A DNA stretch of 64,000 bases, taken from assembly GCA_963513935.1 (NCBI GenBank), contig OY740768.1, positions 33,912,216 through 33,976,215 on the forward strand, given 5' to 3'. This document shows, piece after piece, positions 47,827 through 59,004 of this stretch. The notes under the pieces were generated by a model. That model did no database searches and was not told the origin of the DNA. It saw only the letters and a list, made by a program, of their open reading frames with translations. Both the position numbers and the translations under genes were made by a program. The DNA is from Aphrophora alni. Taxonomy: Eukaryota; Arthropoda; Insecta; Hemiptera; Aphrophoridae. Numbering within the stretch: the stretch's first letter is position 1; each line of letters begins with the position of its first letter.

Positions 47827-48045
47827 GTTTAATAGGACACATAGCCTATTAGTTTAGATTTTGTACGGATAGGAGACACAATTACCTTGGAAAGTGGTTC
47901 TTGGTATTAGTGGTTCACTTCCTCAATCAGTAGAGAGTATAAAAAAAAGACAGTGTTTATGTGCGTTTTCATATTTGTGTACTTACCAAGGACCACTTTC
48001 TAAGATTAGCTTTGTCTCCTATCCATACAAAATCTAAATTTTACA
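47827..48045. repeat. Short fold-back copy of the 0.7-3.7 kb inverted repeat family
   Basis: The left arm has TTTAATAGGACACATAGCC, GGATAGGAGACAC and ACCTTGGAAAGTGGTTCTTGG. The right arm returns as CCAAGGACCACTTTC and TTTGTCTCCTATCCATACAAAA. The outer parts match 3640-3725. The loop is about 60 bp and has no PLE coding part. The second piggyBac starts at its right edge. Confidence 0.8.
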
Positions 48046-48049
48046 TTAA

Positions 48050-50489
48050 CACTTTTACCAAAACCCTAGGCCTCACACCGCTAACCAAAACCCCCGGTCT
48101 CTCAGCCATGTTTCCTTCAATTTTTGTTGTTAATTACCTTGTACATTATGAAAAAAGGTGTTTATACAAAGAACAAACCCAATTAAGCCAACATCTATGT
48201 TTATGTCCAAATGAGAAACATCATTATAAAATCAGAATATTAGTTTTAGAACATTCAATGAATTGTCAAAGTTTTTCAAATGTCCAGTGAAACTGAAACA
48301 TCACCTGATTAGGAAACAGCTTTTTTGCACATTCCAAGCAAAGTTTTTTACTGCACTCTAGACAGATAGCCTTTGAACAAACTATGCACTTGTAGGCCGT
48401 CTTCCTTTTCTTTGCACTTGGGCAGGTAGCGCAAGTTTTCCTCTTCTCCATCCAGTCACTCGGTCCAGCATCAGCACCGTCTCCTTCTCCCTGGCCTCTA
48501 CGTTCTTCGGCTGGCACGTCATATCCAAGCACTATTCTGATGTCTTCTTTCAGGGTTCGTTGAAGGCTTGGAAGAGAGAACCTTTTTGAAGATGGGGTTT
48601 GATGCGCTCAAAATTCAACTGTTTTATGAACTCGAATCGTATCAGAAGAGGAGAGTTCTAGTAGCTCATGTACAGAATGAACGAATTCACTGAACCAATA
48701 TTCAGCATTCTGTAGAATTTGCAAATGGCCATCTTCTTGTTCGCCGACTCGAAGAATATATCGCACACTTCATGTCCATTATGTCAACTCCACATTTAGT
48801 TGCATTATAATACGCTATTATCTCAGGCTTGCGTTTATTCTCATTTGTTTCAATTGAATGATGCATCTATGAAATAAGGATAATAGCCCGGTTTTTCTTT
48901 GGCACATAGCTCAGTAAAGTCATTTTGTCTCTAAATACAATGAGGAGTCAACTGGACGTACTGGGTCTTGTAGAAATTCTTCTGGGATAGCCTTCTTGTC
49001 TTTTTTTACAGTGCCGACGTAAGTGAGATTTCTTTTCAGTAACTCATCTACAACTTCAAATAAGCTGAACCAATTATATACAGTAACATTTTTGTCACTT
49101 TTTACGATCGGTTGACAAAGTTTTACTCTACAGATTAAGTTGGTATAGTAAGGGTTTTTTTCTGTCTCACTCAGTCCCACGGAATCAGAACCCTTTCAGG
49201 TGTAGATGTTTGCATTCAGAAGATAGGAGGTTTTAGCATCACATAGGCACATGACTTTTATTCCGTATTTCTTAAGTTTTTTTTGGCATATAAACCCTGA
49301 ATCCGCATCGTCCACAAACTTAACTAGCATCTCATCAATCGTTACCTCAGAAGCCACTGAGTACGAATGTTTGCAGTTTTCAATGAATTTTCCAAATAGC
49401 TCAGAAATAGGTGCAGCTTTGTCTGTTACTCTTCTTTGGTTACGAGTTCTAGAATCATCAAAAAGTAGACCCATTAGAAGTATCTCAAATTGTTTGATGG
49501 ACATAGTCGCTGAATAAATAGGTCTACTGTAAGGATCATCTGTAAATACAGATGTCATATTCTCTTGATTTGAAGATAAAACTGATGATGCCAACAATAA
49601 TCCAAATAGAGCATTGAGCTCCTCAATGTCCAGTGTCTCTGTAGTTGTTTTTCTTAGTCGTAACTCACAAACCAGCTCTTAAGTTTCATGTTTTATGTTC
49701 GTGTTTACCAGGATCATGTTCATAATTATGTCATCAAATAATAACTGCCATACCTCTTTTTTGTTTGGTTGGTTTCCAAGTGTTCTAGCTTGTCCACGTA
49801 ATGCAGATAAGCCCCTAATGATGTTCCTAGCAAGTGTTCTCACGTTTCGGGGTGGTGGCTTGTTGGTCCATGCTTTAGGCACTACTAGCTCAGTCTTCTT
49901 AATCCTCTCAATGAAAAATATTTTCGCTCTTACAGCTTGATTAGCTTGAATAGGCTCGTTCAAAGTATCCTCTCCTAACAAAACTTCATCTTCTTCCTCA
50001 GAACTGTCATCTACAATATCTTGTCTTTCACGACCTGGTAAAATGAAGTCGGGATCTTCGTCGGAGTCGTCCACTTCACTTTCACTGCAAACGTCATCGT
50101 CAAGGATGTCATTATCCAGTAAATCCCGGATTATATCTCCAAACCGTGCATCACAAGGGTCCTAACGTCTATGAGGTCGGTTTTGATTACTACCACACTG
50201 ATTCTCATCCATGGCACAAAACACCACCTTATATACAGATACAGTCTAAAAATTATATACATACTACTTTAAATACTAAAACGTAACTAAAAACTAAAAA
50301 AATAAATAAGTTCAAACATAAACAGAAATCCTCGGTTTGTGTGACCGCGCGTCAATACAACACTAACAGAAACCCTCGGTCAGGGAGACCGGTTTGTTTA
50401 TAACAATAGTTCAGTCAAGGTCAAGTGTTGCCAACTTTTGAACATAAAATTTCCTAGCGGTCCGTGAGACCGGGGTTTCGGTAAAAGTG
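48050..50489 (-). mobile_element. piggyBac element with near-complete but disrupted transposase
   Basis: TTAA at 48046-48049 and at 50490-50493; ends CACTTTTACCAAAACCC and the inverted GGGGTTTCGGTAAAAGTG. Minus-strand transposase frames: 50074-49679 (acidic N-terminus MDDSDEDPDFILPGRER); 49597-49196 (TIDEMLVKF with the first catalytic Asp, IKVMCLCDAKTSYLLN); 49180-48920 (VTVYNWFSLFEV, where the second catalytic Asp of the usual DNWF motif is Tyr); 48532-48266 (Cys-rich C-terminus CATCPSAKKRKTAYKCIVC, then further CxxC pairs). The stops between frames and the lost Asp mean it is inactive. The intact termini suggest a fairly recent insertion. Confidence 0.9.
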
Positions 50490-50493
50490 TTAA

Positions 50494-51205
50494 GTAATTT
50501 TTGTAACAACATATTTCACGGCTAAAATATGTTCACAATACAAAATTTCATTACATTAGTCCATATGTTTTAGTTGTAGAGTTGTTAAACGTTTACTTTT
50601 GTAGTGTCTTGTGATTTCAAAACAGATATCTTCATAAAAGTCAAATGTCTTATTTTTATCAGTAATTCACTATGTTCAGTGAGAAAAAAAAATTTCACAA
50701 GAAGATATTCTTAAATAAATTAAGCTTCGATTATACTTTTAAGGCTTTTAAAAGTAGATATTACCTGTAGTGTTTGTTACAGTGTGAACCACAGCCACTA
50801 CTGAACTACAAACTCTCTGTATATCATTGGTTATCTTTTTGTGTGTAGTATGTAATTTGAGGGGAGGAGGCTCCTCCGCTCACATAGACGGACATTCGAA
50901 ATAAATCTTATCGTAGACAATTCATTCAAAATTACTTTACATGTGATATATATATGTCACCTGAACTTTTTGTTGTAAATGGCAGAACAGCAGAGTGTAA
51001 TCGGAGGTACCGATAAAGTATGATCACCATGATATCTACTAAATTCCATTAAGTCTCAAAACTTTTTATTTTATTATTTTAATTCCCAGAATATAGTCCT
51101 TTTAAGTGTGACTAACTGCTCATTTCACAATTGAAATGTATTAAATCCACTTAAAAAAGTAGGAACATATCTGTTGTAGAAACTAACTATTTAAACTATG
51201 TAATT

Positions 51206-51209
<4 letters not shown>
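50494..51209. other. Intronic or intergenic AT-rich DNA
   Basis: No domain, exon or repeat edge was recognised before the (AT)n tract. Confidence 0.4.

Positions 51210-51260
<51 letters not shown>
51210..51260. repeat. (AT)n microsatellite
   Basis: About 25 AT units, ending some 20 bp upstream of the exon acceptor at 51283. Confidence 0.97.
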
Positions 51261-51264
<4 letters not shown>

Positions 51265-51282
51265 ACTTATTTGTATGTGCAG

Positions 51283-51343
51283 AAAACATCCCCATCGTTT
51301 GTGATAAATGAAAAGAAAACAACAAATAATGATGCGGATTTGG
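51283..51343 (+). CDS. Exon A of an unassigned plus-strand gene (possible HAUS6 C-terminal part)
   Basis: Acceptor TTGTATGTGCAG|AAAAC; donor TTTGG|GTAAAC. The frame reads KTSPSFVINEKKTTNNDADL and ends in phase 1. This joins the next exon exactly, making DLGISEV. A second donor 17 bp downstream (TCT|GTATGT) is possible but would break phase. The sequence is hydrophilic, with no domain recognised. Confidence 0.5.
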
Positions 51344-51360
51344 GTAAACCATGGTCTTCT

Positions 51361-52451
51361 GTATGTTTTTTTTCTCCAATCTCTACCAATTTGATTTCAA
51401 AACCGTGTTAACTATTGATTTTTCAGGAAACCGATATTTTACTGATTGTGAAAAATTACATTTTTCTTGTCGTATAGTTTAGTTTTTATTTCCATCTTCA
51501 TTAAACTTTAAGTATAAAATGTAATACTTACTATGTAATAGGATGTGCGTGAAGTAAATTATTTGTAAATGGAAGTGTTATTTTTTTTAGCAGTCAACAA
51601 AAAATATAAAATTATTATACCTATTACGCCCTATGGACACCAGTGTTTAGAGATTTGATATTCAAATGTTAAGCTCGATTAATTAATGAAATTATAATCT
51701 CTCTAGATTCGAACTTGTCTTTCAAGGTTTTATACGATTTATTCCGTTCATAAAAATATAATCCTGACAACCAAATAATCTGCGATGACATTCACTTGAA
51801 AGGTACAATAAAGAAGTTCAAGGCTAGTTAAGTTACCTTCCAAAATTGCACGCGCATATGTGCATTGTTTTAAAAAATCTTTCAATTCACATTTTTTAAT
51901 ACAAGATATAGAATCTCATGAAAATAAGGTTTATACAAAGAAAATTATTTATTATATGTTACTCAGACTATAAAATATTGAATTAGGTGTTTTAAATCAT
52001 ACCCCTCCCCCCCCCTTGTTGAACCTCCTCTTTCCTCCGTTTATAAGCTACCACAGCAGTAGACACAGAAAAATTCTCGCTTATTCAAAAAGCAACATAT
52101 TATTACTCAGTTCATATTTCATATCAGTAATCAGTAGTATCACACAAACAGTATTTCCGTGATTTGTTTTGATACCACAATTTCTTACAATTCTCAAATG
52201 ATAATTTTTCACTTGACTATTCTTTTTTATTAATACTGACTTAATTCTCAATAGATAATTTTACTTTTCGACAATATTTTCCATTAATTTCTATATTTTA
52301 TGGTAATTTAAACCATAAAATAAGTGTAAACCATTTAGCATAATTGTTATTGTCTATTTAGCATAAGTGTAGGTTTATAATGTGTTTGAATTCAGAAAGA
52401 AATATTGAAGTTTTAAGCTTACAGATTATTCCTTTCAATTTTTGTTCACAG
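51361..52451. other. Intron, no further feature recognised
   Basis: AT-rich, with a C run near 52005-52016. No transposon was identified. Confidence 0.4.
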
Positions 52452-52614
52452 GTATTTCGGAAGTTATTCATCAACCACAAAGCTTTAATACTCCAATGAC
52501 GTCAAGAATTTTGATGAAAATGATAAAGGCTAAAATTCATAATGAGAAGGAAAATACACACAGAATGGATGAAGAGCATGACAAATATATGTCAGAAGCC
52601 TTCAACAAATCTAG
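52452..52614 (+). CDS. Exon B of the same unassigned gene
   Basis: Acceptor TTGTTCACAG|GTATTT, donor CTAG|GTAAAA, 163 bp, fully open in one frame: IHQPQSFNTPMTSRILMKMI, then KAKIHNEKENTHRMDEEHDK and YMSEAFNKS. It enters in phase 1 and leaves in phase 2, matching both neighbours. The charged, helical sequence would fit the C-terminal half of a coiled-coil spindle protein such as HAUS6, but I cannot assign it. Confidence 0.65.
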
Positions 52615-52855
52615 GTAAAATGGAGCTAATTCCATATATTATCATATTTATTTTTGTGCTTACTTCTCTATTCGAACATAAAATAATACAAAATTAAACC
52701 TTAAAAATGATAATTTAATATCTGATATATTACAGAAATTGAAACATAAATTTGTCAGTTTTTAACTTCTATTCCGTGGCCAATTATGTGTGTGTACTTG
52801 TACTCCATGTGTAGAGTTCCACAGGAGCTCTCTTAGTGAGGTTGGCTTTGGAAAC

Positions 52856-53535
52856 TGCTATGAACGGCCCTCTCAAATATGCATGGGGGTTCTTATTTTC
52901 AATTAAATATCAGATCAGTGGTTCAGTATTTTTATTTGCTCTTATCTTTGTTATTAAACTTATATCCATTTCCCTGATACTTTACTACAACACTTTACTA
53001 CAAGACTTTAATACAATAATTTAAATACAAAACTTTAATACAATAATTTAACTACAAAACTTTAATACAATAATTTAAATACAAAACTTTAATACAATAA
53101 TTTAACTACAAAACTTTAATACAATAATAGGAATTTAATTAAACAATAAAACAAAACAATATTATTTATTCAAAGCCCAGAAGTATTCCAACTATTGTTA
53201 TTCTTTAAATAAATGAGATTACACTTTATTAGTGATTTTATAAAAATAGAAATGCTTGCTTACGGTTTGTTGCGTAGATTTCCTGAGCCATCTTCCACCA
53301 CGGCTAGCAACACAGCCGTGTATCTTCCAAGCTCCAAAAAGACAAGAGAGATCTCCAAATCCTGCTGATCGCTTATATACCTTTAGGAGTCTTGGTAACC
53401 TAGTTGAGTTTGCAAGTCAAGCATTTCAACATTTTTTTTAATTGTTTCACAATAGTTGGGTCATTCTGAGCTTTGCGAATATGATTTCTTCCTAATATAT
53501 CCTAATATTAACCTAATATTAACTTATTCCTAACA
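52856..53535 (+). mobile_element. Solo LTR (family 1, copy 1) with internal tandem array
   Basis: The LTR is bounded by TG...CA, with the 4-bp target duplication AAAC on both sides (52852-52855 and 53536-53539). It shares GAACGGCCC(T), the TTCAATTAAA block and CAGTGGTTCAGTAT with the second copy at 55132-55686, and both end in TTATTCCTAACA. It includes the tandem array at 53007-53128. No internal coding part is left. Confidence 0.75.
53007..53128. repeat. 27-bp tandem array with 54-bp alternation
   Basis: TTTAATACAATAATTTAA followed by (A/C)TACAAAAC repeats four times plus a partial copy. Units alternate between AATTTAAATAC and AATTTAACTAC, so the higher-order period is 54 bp. Confidence 0.92.
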
Positions 53536-53933
53536 AAACCCTGAGGGATCCTATCTGGATCTACACCTTTTTTTATGTAATCTTGGGTTAGATCCCTCTT
53601 TTTTATCTTTTCTGTCAGGTCTGTCTTCACCAACGCTTGTTCTCTTCTGACCCTGACATTATTAGAATATTTGAAGGCGAGGGGTCTGTATTTTATATTG
53701 TTTCCTTCCTTTATTTTATAAGATGATATTGACCAAAAGATATTTTGCCTTTAAACGACAAAAAGAACAACAAAAACTATTTTGTGTAGAATATCATTTC
53801 ATTTAGTTCTATCATTTTAGAGATTTAACTTATATGCTATATTTGTAATTATTGTTTTTCTTTTAAGTTTAAGTTTTTCTAATTATTATTTATTTCTTAT
53901 TTAAATAAATAAATATATATATATATATATATA

Positions 53934-54605
53934 CAGTACAACCTTGTTAAGTCGGACCAGCCGGGACCGCGGCTGATCCGACATAACGAAAATCCGTGTT
54001 AGCCGGAAAAAGAGCAGAAAACACAAAAAAATGAAAATATACATACTGTACTTACAATAATTTCCTTTATTACGGAGAAAAACACTTTAAAAATATTTAC
54101 TCATCACAATAAAACAACAAACACATCTGTGGACTGTACAGGTATGTCTACTTTTTGGAGAATAAGCTTGTAAGTTTCTGTTGCGTCAGATTCGAGTAAC
54201 GTTTACATGCCGCACGGTCGCTTATCCGTTTCATCATGTGAAGCTCGGCCGGTGTAGTCTCGCTCTGATGCTCAAAATACACCATCAATTCATTCAAGTG
54301 AGATTTGGGGCAACTGGCAAAGCACGCCAATCACCTGGGTGACAATGACTTACCACGCCGGCATGCAGCGCTACAGTTAGGCATCAGATGTACAGTCACG
54401 GCAAACAAACTCAGTTGCATGAACTCGGCGTAAACACGGTCACCGTGCAATACGCTACGATTATGCGCTCGTTTAAAGCAAAAGCGCTACCTAAATGCAT
54501 ATTTTATATTAATTTATAATTTATATTTATGTTTATTTATTACAAACCGGTCCTGGTTACCCGGAGATCCGACTTAAAGGGGGCCGACTTAACGAGGTTG
54601 TACTA
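53934..54605 (-). mobile_element. Tigger/pogo-type element with transposase C-terminal remnant
   Basis: The ends CAGTACAACCTTGTTAAGTCGG and the inverted CCGACTTAACGAGGTTGTACT lie in TA-rich flanks. The minus-strand frame 54330-54148 reads SHLNELMVYFEHQSETTPAE, then ISDRAACKRYSNLTQQKLTS, the C-terminal tail typical of Tigger/pogo transposases. The DDE domain is missing: an internal deletion derivative. Confidence 0.85.
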
Positions 54606-54881
54606 TATATACATATATATATATATTTATTAAATCAGTATGCGTTTGAAAAACACCTCTATTTCTGGACATTTGTCCAGTTAATCTTCACGATTTTAAT
54701 GGCGAAGAAATTTTTATAATAGGCATATGTACCGAATATAACCCTTAGAGTGGGAGGGGTTAAGGGAGTTAAAAGGTCCCATGTTATTAACATTAGGCTA
54801 ACTGGGAGCAAGAAACACATCTTTATTTAATATTATATATTATAAATGAAACCTTTTTGATAAATAATTTTTTTTAAATAG

Positions 54882-54925
54882 AAAAAAAAAATTATTGACA
54901 TCAAGTTATCAATATGTTGATGAAG
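54882..54925 (+). CDS. Exon C of the unassigned gene (44 bp)
   Basis: Acceptor TTTAAATAG|AAAAA, donor GAAG|GTACCT. The phase fits both sides: it completes AGA (Arg) with exon B and leaves one base for exon D, reading RKKKLLTSSYQYVDE. It is short, and its acceptor adjoins a poly-A run, so it is supported mainly by the double phase match. Confidence 0.5.
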
Positions 54926-55131
54926 GTACCTTTTTATTTTTAAAGTAACATTTGTTTTATAATGGTATTCTATTTATGGCACTTTTCTAATTACGTTTTA
55001 TAAGGGTGTGCGAGTCCGGGTTTTTTAAACCATTATGAATTGCGGGTGTGGTATTCAATAATTGCTCACTTGACCCAAATGGATGGGGGATGTGAGGGCA
55101 ATGTCTGCCATTTTAATTTAGGTTTGAGCTC

Positions 55132-55686
55132 TGTTAGGAACGGCCCCTCAAAACTGCCTGGGTTCTTTAATTTCAATTAAAAATCATCAAATCAGTGGTT
55201 CAGTATACTAATTAATTTTTATTAACAATGACTATCTTATTATAATAATACAATATCTTTATTACTACTATTAATGCAGAATGACTCTAATTATTGTGAC
55301 TCACAGATCTGATTCTACGTTATATTTTATTATTACTTGTGTCTGAAATAATTACAAGGTTTAGACACGAAGTTTGCTCACCCTGCTTGCCATTCATGGA
55401 TGCTCATCTGAAGTCTCAATACTCCCAGGATTCTCTCACTCGCCAAGTCCGTCTGGCTATCTTCAAAAATTCCTGCAGCACTTCCCTCGATTAATCTTGG
55501 CCCACTGACCAAGTTTTCTCCCACCCAAGGGTTTATTTGTCTTTGTAGCATCAATGACGTCTGCCTTGCTTGCAAGGTAAGCAATTTCATCATTTTTCCA
55601 GGTCTGTCACAATAATTGTTGTCATACTGTGTTTCTAAAAAGAACTTAGACTATATTCCTAACTAAAACTATCCTTATTCCTAACA
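55132..55686 (+). mobile_element. Solo LTR (family 1, copy 2)
   Basis: 555 bp beginning TGTTAGGAA and ending TTCCTAACA (a perfect 9-bp inverted end), flanked by GCTC at 55128-55131 and 55687-55690, a 4-bp target duplication. Shared blocks with 52856-53535 place both in one family. Confidence 0.85.
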
Positions 55687-55690
55687 GCTC

Positions 55691-56510
55691 TTTAATATAT
55701 TATTAAAGTATATAATATTAGTGAGTTTATATATTACTCAGTAGATTGTGTTGGCATGTCTGCTAAACTGTTCTTAGCAATGCCCTATGCATTGCCATAA
55801 AAATATCCTATCTTTTATTATTTATTGTTTGAAAATTGTATTGATGTTTTCAAACTGTAGTACATCTTGATCATGTGCAATGTAAGATCTACATTATTAT
55901 TTGTGCTGTATATTAGACAGAGTTTCCTCACTTGGCAACTGAGTGATGCGACTCTGCCATTCTTTCCAGATGTTAAAACCTTTTATCGTATGAGAAAGAA
56001 ATAATGCAGTGCTCGTGTCTGTTACTTCTGGGAATGGTGATGCACATTTTGATTGCCTTGGTGGAATTAAAGGTGTCGATCCTGATGTATGCTTTACACT
56101 GCCGATGATATTAACAATTCAAGATCAGGAACCGACTATGCTTAGCAGGCATGTGGATGTTAGATTAATGGAGGTTGCAACCCATAACTGATGTGGTCGG
56201 ACTGAGTTAATAATTTTCCATCAGTAAATGGGTAGCTAGTCAGTAGTAACTTGCGGTTGAGGAACCGGAACACGGCTTTCTGTTTAAGGGGGGCACTGAA
56301 GACATGTATTTCGATCCCTTTTAAATTTGGAACGTGCTTTAGTTCAAGTTACCTGGAGTGTACTCGATTATCGACTGTACGATTCTTCATCCATGAAATT
56401 CGAACTATAAAATGTTTTGATAATTTAAATTCAAATGCCAAATTAAAAAAAAAAAAATAGAAGTCTTAAGAGAATTCGTTCAACTTTGCCTGACAAGTCT
56501 GTTACCTGTT
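55691..56510. other. Intronic DNA, not assigned
   Basis: An open frame at 56009-56191 has no recognisable domain. A short poly-A run is at about 56446. Confidence 0.35.
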
Positions 56511-56519
56511 TGTGAAATA

Positions 56520-58150
56520 GGCCTAGTAGAAACTAAGGAGGTGGCTTATCAACCCTTTGAGATGCCAGATCCTAAGTTTTTGGTATTTACAAATATGGAG
56601 GAAGGATAAGCGTTGTCTAAGGTTTCCCTCTTCCTCATCAACAAAGCCATTTCTTGCAGAGAAAGTCCTGTAGGTTCCATCCGAAAGCTGAAGAATGGAA
56701 CACTTTTGGTTGTAACGACCTGAAATTCAAATTTATAAATACATTTATTCAGAGTACCTATCATAAATCACCATATCCTGAATCTACCCTTTGGAAAAAA
56801 AAATCACCAAATAATGTAAAAAAATATTTATCAAAATTACCATAGACCATGTTACATTAATAATCAATCAACAATGATGAAAATCATTTTCTTAGATCAG
56901 ACCTGAAGGCATTAAGATTCCATTTTTGTTAGTGCTCCATAAAATTCAAATTAAAGATAAATCAAGAGGAAAATAATGACCAATATAGTAAGAATTTAAT
57001 AATTAACTGTTTTGAGAAGAATTGGTGAGTCAAGAGTAATTTGAATACCTTTAAAATATTGTGAAATCTATATCATAAGTTACCTACCTCATATTGGCCA
57101 ATCTAAATATACTCCAAATTTGAACATTTCATAGACTGATTTAAATATCAACCCATTATCACCCATACCACATCCTAATTATATCACTTATTCATCCTAG
57201 TTACCCATCCTTCATAATCATTTAGCCTTAGTTTTCTTTATGAACAACACTATGTACTATATATAAGCCTAGAATTAAGTCATTGAACGCCAATTAACAG
57301 TGAGATAAATATAATATAGTCTAAATACAAAGATTAAAATAATAAAAGCTAGCCGAAGCAAAACAAACTAAAATATACCAAAAGACAATTTTGTCATTTA
57401 TATATATTTTGTAAAGTCAGAATACTTGAAAGTTCCCTTATTAATGTTGTATTTTTCTGTACAAGGGAAACTTTAAATCAACCCATCAATTTCTTAGAAT
57501 TAAGTAAACAAGATCTGTTCACACATATCCTTGCATATCCATAGCAAAGCTTGTCTCTATTAAACATGATTTTGTACTTTTTGACGGGTCAGGGTATTAG
57601 TGGAACTTTGCTTGAACTGTTCCAAGGGCGTAACCACATTTAGGGACATTCTCCACATTACTCTGGAGGAGATAAAAAAGAAATTAAAAGAGCAGTCTTT
57701 TGGATGTTACTAGGATAATGTTACGGAGAGTGACAAGTAAGTCCCAATTGCTCCGTTAGTACTTATGTTTTTCACACCTACGGTACCATAACATATTTAT
57801 GCCAGATACAAACAGCTGGTAGTTTGACCATCTTCCTGGCCTTCGACGTTGCTTTAAATTTTAAGGTTAGGGCCATGTGAGTTTCTACCTTCACAAAGCC
57901 AGTATGGAATGAAGGGTCAAACAGCGAAGGATACGAAATGTCCCAATTGTAGTGGCGACTATCATACTCGTTCCTTCAACTTCACCAGATACTAACAGGA
58001 GATATCATGTTGAGAGATATCAGAAAGAAATTTAAGGCTTCAAAACCTACAGTAATAGAAAAATCCTTTGCTGTTGCAGCATCAAAACAGTTAAATTACT
58101 AATGGAGTAGGTGGTTCAACTATTGGGCATTTTCATCACAGGGGAGTGCG
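56520..58150 (+). pseudogene. Jockey-type LINE ORF1 (gag-like) remnant
   Basis: Plus strand: FLINKAISCRESPVGSIRKL followed by KNGTLLVVTT (about 56630-56720), the conserved block of Jockey/X-type ORF1 proteins (..sIrkLrsGdlLVe..). Farther on, a zinc-knuckle remnant TKCPNCSGDYHTRSF (about 57925-57970) occurs. The region between them (56760-57580) is AT-rich and probably an insertion. Many stops; no function. Confidence 0.6.
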
Positions 58151-58812
58151 GACTAGCTGCATCTATTGAGAGGGGTTTAGTGTCCCTCGGTGAATTTGAG
58201 CTATACAAGGGTGAAACAATAATACACCTTCTCCGAATATATACACATACAACACTCAAATAATTTTTACATTGTTAGAGGCTGTTACTGTTCACAAATC
58301 ACTAGGGATAGATACACTCTACATTCATATATAGGGAGTTTTTAACTATGCAAATCCGTAGCGCATCTGGGAGTCCTTACCAGACCAAAGTGTGACAAGC
58401 TTTGAATCTAATAACCCTGCTCTGCCGAAGACTTATGCATGGTTTCTGTTCAGTAAGTCAGTCACTTCAGTCCTTGGTCAGGAAGTGTTCTCGATGGGGG
58501 AATTATTGGAAACTCCCTCACCAGTTATGGATCTGGACTGATACCCAACCAGTCTAGTTAAAGTAGATACTCTGGGCCCCAAAGTTCTGGGGTATGGAAA
58601 TGATCCAAGTGTGTATCTGTTCCTAGAGTAAAGCAGTTTTTTTAAAAAACAAGTCCTTATCTTGTCCTGGCACAACAAAGTCATCAATGAAATTGTTGAC
58701 TTTAAAATCCGAGCTATCGATAAATAAGTTCAAAAAAAAAAAATAGAAGTTTTCTCTAAATTCATTTGGGCGGGCTCAGGAGTCTTCCAAAGTCTCAACA
58801 TCAGACGTTCAG
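58151..58812. other. Possible LINE continuation, unresolved
   Basis: Base composition resembles the preceding LINE remnant (open minus frame 58687-58478 without domain). No motif can be named. Confidence 0.3.
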
Positions 58813-58893
58813 TTGTTGATGATGCTATGGAGCTAAAACCTGAGACCAACAAAACTAAAACTATACCATCTGATGGTAATTTTAGCCAAACAG
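58813..58893 (+). CDS. Exon D of the unassigned gene
   Basis: Acceptor ACGTTCAG|TTGTTG, donor AACAG|GTAGAA, 81 bp, open: VVDDAMELKPETNKTKTIPS, then DGNFSQTG. It enters in phase 1, exactly fitting exon C (YVDE|VVDDAMEL), and leaves in phase 1. No later exon was recognised before the end of the window, so the gene is incomplete here. Confidence 0.55.
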
Positions 58894-59004
58894 GTAGAAA
58901 GAATAATTCAGGTCCTAATTCATTTTAAATTTTAAGTAATAAATTATTATTTTTTATATTTTATTATATCAAAAACTTCTCATATACACCCATTTAACTG
59001 TTTC

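Noticed and set aside
51344..51360. Longer version of exon A ending at TCTTCT|GTATGT
   Set aside because: It would leave phase 0, which does not fit the next exon; the donor at 51344 fits exactly.
53007..53128. Regularly spaced array that could suggest a CRISPR
   Set aside because: The units are directly adjacent 27-mers without spacers, in eukaryotic DNA inside an LTR.
56009..56191. 60-codon open frame MLVSVTSGNGDAHFDCLGG
   Set aside because: No family resemblance and no supporting splice signals; kept only as unassigned intronic DNA.
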